The notes beneath the pieces were generated by a model that was not told where the DNA came from, ran no database searches, and saw nothing but the letters and a program-made list of their open reading frames with translations. Shown one piece after another: positions 59,823 to 64,000 of a stretch of DNA of 64,000 nt (positions are counted from its first letter, which is position 1; every line of letters starts with the position of its first letter). The DNA is from Spirochaetales bacterium (lineage in GTDB: Bacteria; Spirochaetota; Spirochaetia; Treponematales; Treponemataceae), in the NCBI GenBank assembly GCA_003252395.1, contig QKEL01000012.1, positions 186,001-250,000 on the forward strand, given 5' to 3'. Both the position numbers and the translations under genes were made by a program.

Positions 59823-61831
59823 TTGTTTTCGGATTCAGCGAGCTTTTCCTCCGCGCCCACGATCTCCAGGAATTCCTTTCCTTCTATTATCTCCTTCTCA
59901 AGAAGCCGCTTCGCGATGTAATCGAGTAGGTTTTTCTTTTCCGCGAGCCGGGCCTTGACCGTGCCATATCGGGTTTCGATCACCGAGGCGATCTCCTCGT
60001 CGATATATTGCTGGGTAGACTCCGCGTAATCCCGAACGAGCTTGGGGTCGCCGGCGCCGTAACCCGCGCCGTGCTGGCTTAAGGCCACGTTGCGGAATTT
60101 CACGCTCATGCCGTAATCGGTTATCATGCGGCGCACGATTTCCGTTGCGCGGGAAAGGTCGTTCGAGGCCCCGGTGGAAATTTCCCCGAAGGCGATCTCT
60201 TCGGCGGCGCGCCCGCCCAGGAGCACGTCAACCTCGCCCAAAAGCTCTTTCTCCGTGCGCAGGTACCGGTCTTCTTCGGGCATCTGCAGCGTGTAGCCCA
60301 AAGCCGCGATGCCCCGGGGAATAATCGAAACCTTATGGACCTTGTCGGCCCCGTCGGTAAACGCGGCGGTCAGGGCGTGACCGGTTTCGTGGAACGCGAC
60401 GATACGGCGCTCGTCTTCCTTGATGACGCGGCTCTTCTTCTGCAAACCGGCGATTGCCTTCTCCACGGCCTCGTGGAGGTCTTCCATCATCACCTCTTTT
60501 CTGCCGGCGCGAACCGCGAGGAGGGCCGCTTCGTTGATGATATTCGCCAGATCGGCGCCGGACGAACCGCTGGTGGTCTTGGCGATGGCGGAAAGGTCCA
60601 CTTCCCGCGAAAGCTTCACGTTTTTCGCGTGAATCCTGAGAATCTGTTCCCGTCCCTTTACGTCGGGCCGGTCCACCACGACCTGGCGGTCAAACCGGCC
60701 GGGCCTGAGGAGGGCGGGATCCAAAACGTCGGGACGGTTGGTGGCGGCCAATAAAATAAGGCCGGATGAGGTATCGAAACCGTCCATCTCAACGAGGAGC
60801 TGGTTCAGGGTCTGCTCGCGCTCGTCGTTGGAACTCATGGTATTCAGCCGGGATTTACCGATGGCGTCGAGCTCGTCGATGAAGATGATGCAGGGCGCTT
60901 TCTCGCGGGCTTGCTTGAAAAGGTCACGCACGCGCGAGGCGCCCACGCCCACGAACATCTCCACGAAATCGGAGCCGCTGATGCGGAAGAACGGGACGCC
61001 GGCCTCGCCGGCAACCGCGCGGGCGAGAAGCGTTTTACCGGTTCCGGGCGGGCCCACCAGGAGTACGCCCCGGGGAATCTTTCCGCCGATATCGGTGTAT
61101 TTCTTGGGGAATTTCAGGAAGTCGACCACCTCGACCAATTCTTCCTTAGCCTCGTCCACCCCGGCCACGTCGGCGAAACGGGTGGAAACCTTGCCTTCCT
61201 CCACTGCGGCGGATTTCGCCTGCCCCGCGGAGAAAATGCTCCCGCCGAGACCGCCCATGCCGCCGCCCATCCGCTTCATGAGGAATCGCCACATGAAGAA
61301 GAAAAGGGCGAAGGGAAGAATCCATTGCAGGACGAAATCGAGGATAAAGTTGCTTTGCTCGGACTGCATCGCGTACTCGACGCCCTGATCGTTGAGGAAT
61401 TTAAGGAAGTCTTCGCTTAAAAGGCCGACGGTCTTCCAGCTTTTCCCCCGCGCGGAGGAAGTACCGAAGACGTTTAAGGCCCTTTCGGAGCCCTGGCTGC
61501 CGGAATCCGCGCTTGGGGAAGCCGAACGGACGGAATAGCCGACGAAGGTCGATGAGGAAAGCTGGACGCGCACGATCTCGCCGGACTCGATTTTCGACCG
61601 GAATTCGGAGAAGGGTATCAACGATTCCGTTCGGGAAAGCATGACGTACTGAATGACGACGGTCAGCGCGAAAATGCTCAGCAGTACCGCCCACATGGGA
61701 ATTCGGGGCATGCGAAAGCCGTTTCCGGGGCCTGAGGAACCCGATTCGGGACTGAATTTGAAAAAATTATAAGGATCGTTCTTGTCCTTATCGTTGTCCT
61801 TGGGGTTCTTTGATGAATTCTCGTTGCTCAT
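59819..61831 (-). CDS. ftsH: ATP-dependent zinc metalloprotease FtsH
   Basis: FtsH is the membrane AAA+ protease that degrades damaged membrane proteins and regulators. The 670-residue protein has a charged, disordered N-terminus, membrane helices at about 47-65 and 162-181, an AAA module with Walker A GPPGTGKT (260-267), Walker [12 protein letters not shown] and second-region LRPGRFDRQ, and the zinc site HETGH (481-485). All key residues are present. It is transcribed away from the flagellar chaperone genes. Confidence 0.98.
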   Translation of the reverse strand: MSNENSSKNPKDNDKDKNDPYNFFKFSPESGSSGPGNGFRMPRIPMWAVLLSIFALTVVIQYVMLSRTESLIPFSEFRSKIESGEIVRVQLSSSTFVGYSVRSASPSADSGSQGSERALNVFGTSSARGKSWKTVGLLSEDFLKFLNDQGVEYAMQSEQSNFILDFVLQWILPFALFFFMWRFLMKRMGGGMGGLGGSIFSAGQAKSAAVEEGKVSTRFADVAGVDEAKEELVEVVDFLKFPKKYTDIGGKIPRGVLLVGPPGTGKTLLARAVAGEAGVPFFRISGSDFVEMFVGVGASRVRDLFKQAREKAPCIIFIDELDAIGKSRLNTMSSNDEREQTLNQLLVEMDGFDTSSGLILLAATNRPDVLDPALLRPGRFDRQVVVDRPDVKGREQILRIHAKNVKLSREVDLSAIAKTTSGSSGADLANIINEAALLAVRAGRKEVMMEDLHEAVEKAIAGLQKKSRVIKEDERRIVAFHETGHALTAAFTDGADKVHKVSIIPRGIAALGYTLQMPEEDRYLRTEKELLGEVDVLLGGRAAEEIAFGEISTGASNDLSRATEIVRRMITDYGMSVKFRNVALSQHGAGYGAGDPKLVRDYAESTQQYIDEEIASVIETRYGTVKARLAEKKNLLDYIAKRLLEKEIIEGKEFLEIVGAEEKLAESENN

Positions 61832-61856
61832 AGGTTATCGTTACCGCCTTGTTACT

Positions 61857-61885
61857 ATAATACGAAAAAGGGGCAAGCCCGTCGA
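61857..61885 (-). promoter_or_regulatory. Possible ftsH promoter
   Basis: On the minus strand TCGACG (61885-61880), a 17-nt spacer and TATTAT (61862-61857) lie 25 nt upstream of the ftsH ATG. The -35 is a partial match. Confidence 0.35.
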
Positions 61886-61916
61886 GTTTTCTATGGCATT
61901 TTGGGTCAATTTCCTC

Positions 61917-61943
61917 TAAAGTAGAAAAGAACGCTGCCGATAG
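61917..61943 (+). promoter_or_regulatory. Sigma-28 (FliA) promoter of fliS
   Basis: TAAA (61917-61920), exactly 15 nt, then GCCGATAG (61936-61943) matches the flagellar sigma-28 consensus TAAA-N15-GCCGATAA at all but the last base. It predicts a start near 61950, with GAGGGGG and GTG downstream. Confidence 0.8.
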
Positions 61944-61994
61944 GAAATGTGGGGCGTAATAACCTGCATCTTTTTTCGAGAGCGAGGGGGCATT

Positions 61995-62438
61995 GTGAGT
62001 TACAATCAGGCATTGAGCGCGTATCGCGAAACCCGCGTCAGGACGGCCAGTCAGGGATCCCTGATTATCATGCTATACGACGAAGCCATAAAGCAGATAG
62101 GAGCGGCAGTATCCCTGTTCGACGAAGACTTCAAGAAGAATCCCGGACGGATCGAGATCGCCAACCGGCATATCCTCAAGGGTCAGGAAATCATTACCGA
62201 GCTGATGGCCTCCCTCGATATGGAAGCGGGCGGCGAAATATCCCAGAATCTGCTTGCCCTTTATACCTGGTTTAACCAGCAGCTTATCGAGGGTAATATG
62301 GAAAAGAAGCCGGACAAGCTCGCCTTCGTGAAGGACTTGATGGAACAGCTACGCCAGGCTTGGGTAGAGGTCGTGAACAACACGGCCGTTCCCGCGCCGG
62401 TACAGTCCGCCCCGGCGGGCATAAACATAGCCGGCTAA
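61995..62438 (+). CDS. fliS: Flagellar export chaperone FliS
   Basis: FliS binds newly made flagellin in the cytoplasm and delivers it to the flagellar export gate. The 147-residue protein starts at GTG 61995, with GAGGGGG 4 nt upstream. It matches the family: SYNQALSAYRETRVRTASQG, LIIMLYDEAIKQI and a helical bundle with ITELMASLDMEAGGEIS and LLALYTWFNQQLIEGN. Its Ala/Pro-rich tail is longer than usual. It leads a short flagellar operon. Confidence 0.93.
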   Translation: MSYNQALSAYRETRVRTASQGSLIIMLYDEAIKQIGAAVSLFDEDFKKNPGRIEIANRHILKGQEIITELMASLDMEAGGEISQNLLALYTWFNQQLIEGNMEKKPDKLAFVKDLMEQLRQAWVEVVNNTAVPAPVQSAPAGINIAG

Positions 62439-62451
62439 CGGGGCAATACGC

Positions 62452-62928
62452 ATGGCTGCTCAAACGCTTACCGACGGGGAAGTCGCCGAAAGAGTCGCGC
62501 TCCTGAGGCGATTCAAGTCTCTCCTTGAGGAACAGCGGGAAAAGTTCCGCCAGTACCTCACGGTCCTCGAAAAGCAGGAAACGGACATCGACTCCGGCGA
62601 TATAGACGCCATGGTAAGCCATACCGAGCTTGAGCAGTCCATCGTATCCGAGATTTTCACCATTCAAAAAGTCATTGATCCCATGGAAAGCCTCTGGCGC
62701 GACGCCCATCCCGCCGCGTCTGAATCCGAAATACCCCGCCTGAAAACCGATTTGGACAGGCTCAAGGCCGACGTTCTCGCGCAAAACGAGAAAAACCGCG
62801 ATTTGCTTAAATCCCGCATGAGCGTGATCCGCGAACGGGTGGTTTCCCTGAAAAACCCCTACGCCAAACGGTCGAGCGTGTACGCGCAAACCGGCCAAAC
62901 CGGCACCAGGATCGATATAGAATCCTAG
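62452..62928 (+). CDS. FlgN-like flagellar chaperone
   Basis: The 158-residue, almost wholly helical protein resembles FlgN, the export chaperone of the hook-filament junction proteins: a long coiled region (RRFKSLLEEQREKFRQYLTVLE) and a C-terminal NPYAKRSSVY tail like the substrate-binding end of FlgN. It follows fliS by 13 nt. FlgN sequences diverge strongly, so this rests on structure and position. The stop codon is TAG. Confidence 0.62.
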   Translation: MAAQTLTDGEVAERVALLRRFKSLLEEQREKFRQYLTVLEKQETDIDSGDIDAMVSHTELEQSIVSEIFTIQKVIDPMESLWRDAHPAASESEIPRLKTDLDRLKADVLAQNEKNRDLLKSRMSVIRERVVSLKNPYAKRSSVYAQTGQTGTRIDIES

Positions 62929-62959
62929 CCGAGATTCCCGCCAAGCGCGGCGGCTTTTG

Positions 62960-62968
62960 TGCTATACT
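62960..62968 (+). promoter_or_regulatory. Predicted extended -10, leaderless promoter of polA
   Basis: TGC-TATACT (TG at 62960-62961, -10 at 62963-62968) is an extended -10 element that can work without a good -35. It ends 6 nt before the polA ATG at 62975, and no Shine-Dalgarno is present. Confidence 0.5.
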
Positions 62969-62974
62969 CCAGCC

Positions 62975-64000
62975 ATGAAGAAAGCCGTCTATATACTCGA
63001 CGCCTACGGGCTCATCTATCGTTCCTATTTCGCCTTTATCGCGAAACCACTCACGAATCAGGACGGAAAGAACGTTTCCGCCGTTTTCGGGTTTTTTCGA
63101 AACCTCTTCACCATTTTGCGCGACTACTCCCCCGAGCGCTTTATCGCCGCTTTCGATTCACGAACCCCCACCTTCCGGCACGAGATGTACGCCGAGTATA
63201 AGGCAAACCGGGCAAAGACGCCCGAAGACCTACACGATCAGGTACCAATAATAGAAGAAATATTGACCGCATTGGGCATTCAAACCCTTCGGCAAGACGG
63301 ATTCGAGGCCGACGATATCATCGCGTCGGTTGCGGAGCGGTGCCGCGCCGAGGGGCGCCCCTGCGTCGTCATATCGGGAGACAAGGACCTCATGCAGCTC
63401 GTCGGGGGGCCGGTGCGCATACTGAAACCCGGTAAAACGGGGGGATGGGAGGCCGTGGATTCCGAGGGAGTTCGCGCCGAATGGGGCGTCGGTCCCGAAT
63501 TGATGCTGGACCTCCTCTCCCTGACCGGCGATTCGTCGGACAACGTTCCCGGGGTCAAGGGCGTCGGCGATAAGACCGCCCTCAAATTGCTCGCCGAATA
63601 CGGCACCCTCGACGGGATTTACCAAAACGCCGAAAAACTTACCGGCGCGATCGGCAAGAAAATCGTCGAGGGCAAGGATATGGCCTACTTCTCGAAACGG
63701 CTCATCGCCCTCAGCGCGGACGTGCCCATCGAGCGCGATCTGGACGGTTTCTCCTGCGAGGAATTGGACAAGACCGCCGCCGCGAGACTGCTTATGAGGG
63801 AAGGGCTCCCGTCGGTGGCACGGCTTTTTTCCGGGCAAAGCGATCCCGAAGGACAGGGGTCGGGGGGAGCCTCGGCGCCCGCGCCGGGCTCCGGATCGAC
63901 GGGCCGCGCCCCCGCCGCCGCTTTCGCGCCGCCCCTCTCATTGGAACTTCCCGCGACGGCCCCGGCGAAAAACGTTGGCGACTACCGCGCGGTTTCGGAT
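62975..64000 (+). CDS. polA: DNA polymerase I, N-terminal part (runs off the window)
   Basis: The first 342 codons are present. They encode the 5'-3' exonuclease (flap nuclease) domain: ILDAYGLIYRSYFAF, RFIAAFDSRTPTFRHEMYAEYK, GFEADDIIAS, VVISGDKDLMQLV, the helix-hairpin-helix region GDSSDNVPGVKGVGDKTA, and then a Pro/Ala/Gly-rich linker before the next domain, which is cut off. All metal-binding aspartates seen so far are in place. It lies 46 nt after the flgN-like gene with its own promoter. Confidence 0.95.
   Translation, partial: MKKAVYILDAYGLIYRSYFAFIAKPLTNQDGKNVSAVFGFFRNLFTILRDYSPERFIAAFDSRTPTFRHEMYAEYKANRAKTPEDLHDQVPIIEEILTALGIQTLRQDGFEADDIIASVAERCRAEGRPCVVISGDKDLMQLVGGPVRILKPGKTGGWEAVDSEGVRAEWGVGPELMLDLLSLTGDSSDNVPGVKGVGDKTALKLLAEYGTLDGIYQNAEKLTGAIGKKIVEGKDMAYFSKRLIALSADVPIERDLDGFSCEELDKTAAARLLMREGLPSVARLFSGQSDPEGQGSGGASAPAPGSGSTGRAPAAAFAPPLSLELPATAPAKNVGDYRAVSD

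Noticed and set aside
1..64000. CRISPR arrays, insertion sequences, integrase or attachment sites, rRNA and tRNA genes.
   Set aside because: I found no regular direct repeats with spacers, no transposase or integrase motifs, and no recognisable tRNA or rRNA sequence.

Overview
The window looks like chromosome from an anaerobic, motile, fermentative spirochaete, probably Treponema-like. It is G+C-rich (about 60% by eye). I base this on a complete six-gene Rnf complex, an acetate kinase with a long C-terminal tail, GTP-type PEP carboxykinase, flagellar chaperone genes behind a sigma-28 promoter, a BatABCD operon and several large lipoproteins and envelope proteins. The genus is inferred, not proven. 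I saw no phage, insertion sequence, CRISPR, rRNA or tRNA, and no gene-free stretch longer than 300 bases.

Layout. 1-6030 (minus): rnfCDGEAB followed by era. 6155-9081 (minus): a polyprenyl diphosphate synthase coupled to an NDH-2/DoxX-like fusion oxidoreductase. 9364-13431 (plus): a 1,355-residue envelope protein with eight FSPNGDG repeats and an OmpA-like end. 13524-23836: an EAL phosphodiesterase, a methyltransferase, ackA, a PfkB-family kinase, a DJ-1 protein, then a phosphorelay set (two-receiver regulator, hybrid kinase with HPt, PHP phosphatase). 23901-25142: DksA-like protein, IF-1 and a J-domain membrane protein. 25208-32539 (minus): moxR, DUF58, a BatD-like protein, batA, batB, batC, batD and smr. 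32635-38282: an aminotransferase, an orphan binding lipoprotein, two unknown genes and pckG. 38443-45493 (minus): a TPR/SLH-like lipoprotein, a DUF3352/propeller protein cut by an in-frame TAG, a nuclease-like lipoprotein, a GH16 hydrolase and ychF. 45684-50612: ilvE, acylphosphatase, a major porin-like protein, a small membrane protein and an aminotransferase-like protein without a visible catalytic lysine. 50638-61831 (minus): gatB, gatA, gatC, pcrA, rimO, rodZ, lolA and ftsH. 61995-64000 (plus): fliS, flgN-like and the start of polA.

Metabolically, Rnf would link reduced ferredoxin to NAD+ and an ion gradient, AckA would make ATP from acetyl phosphate and PckG would sit at the PEP/oxaloacetate node. 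The Bat, LolA, RodZ, OmpA-like and porin genes build or guard the envelope.

The strongest unexpected pattern is in the promoters. At least eight genes have a sigma-70-like -10 box only 6-9 bases before the start codon and no Shine-Dalgarno sequence, which predicts leaderless or nearly leaderless mRNAs. Other highlights are the amber codon at 39831-39833, with open frame on both sides and a TAATG junction to the next gene; a tandem hairpin array after pckG; and divergent promoters that overlap or share a -35 element (dksA-like/infA and moxR/aminotransferase).
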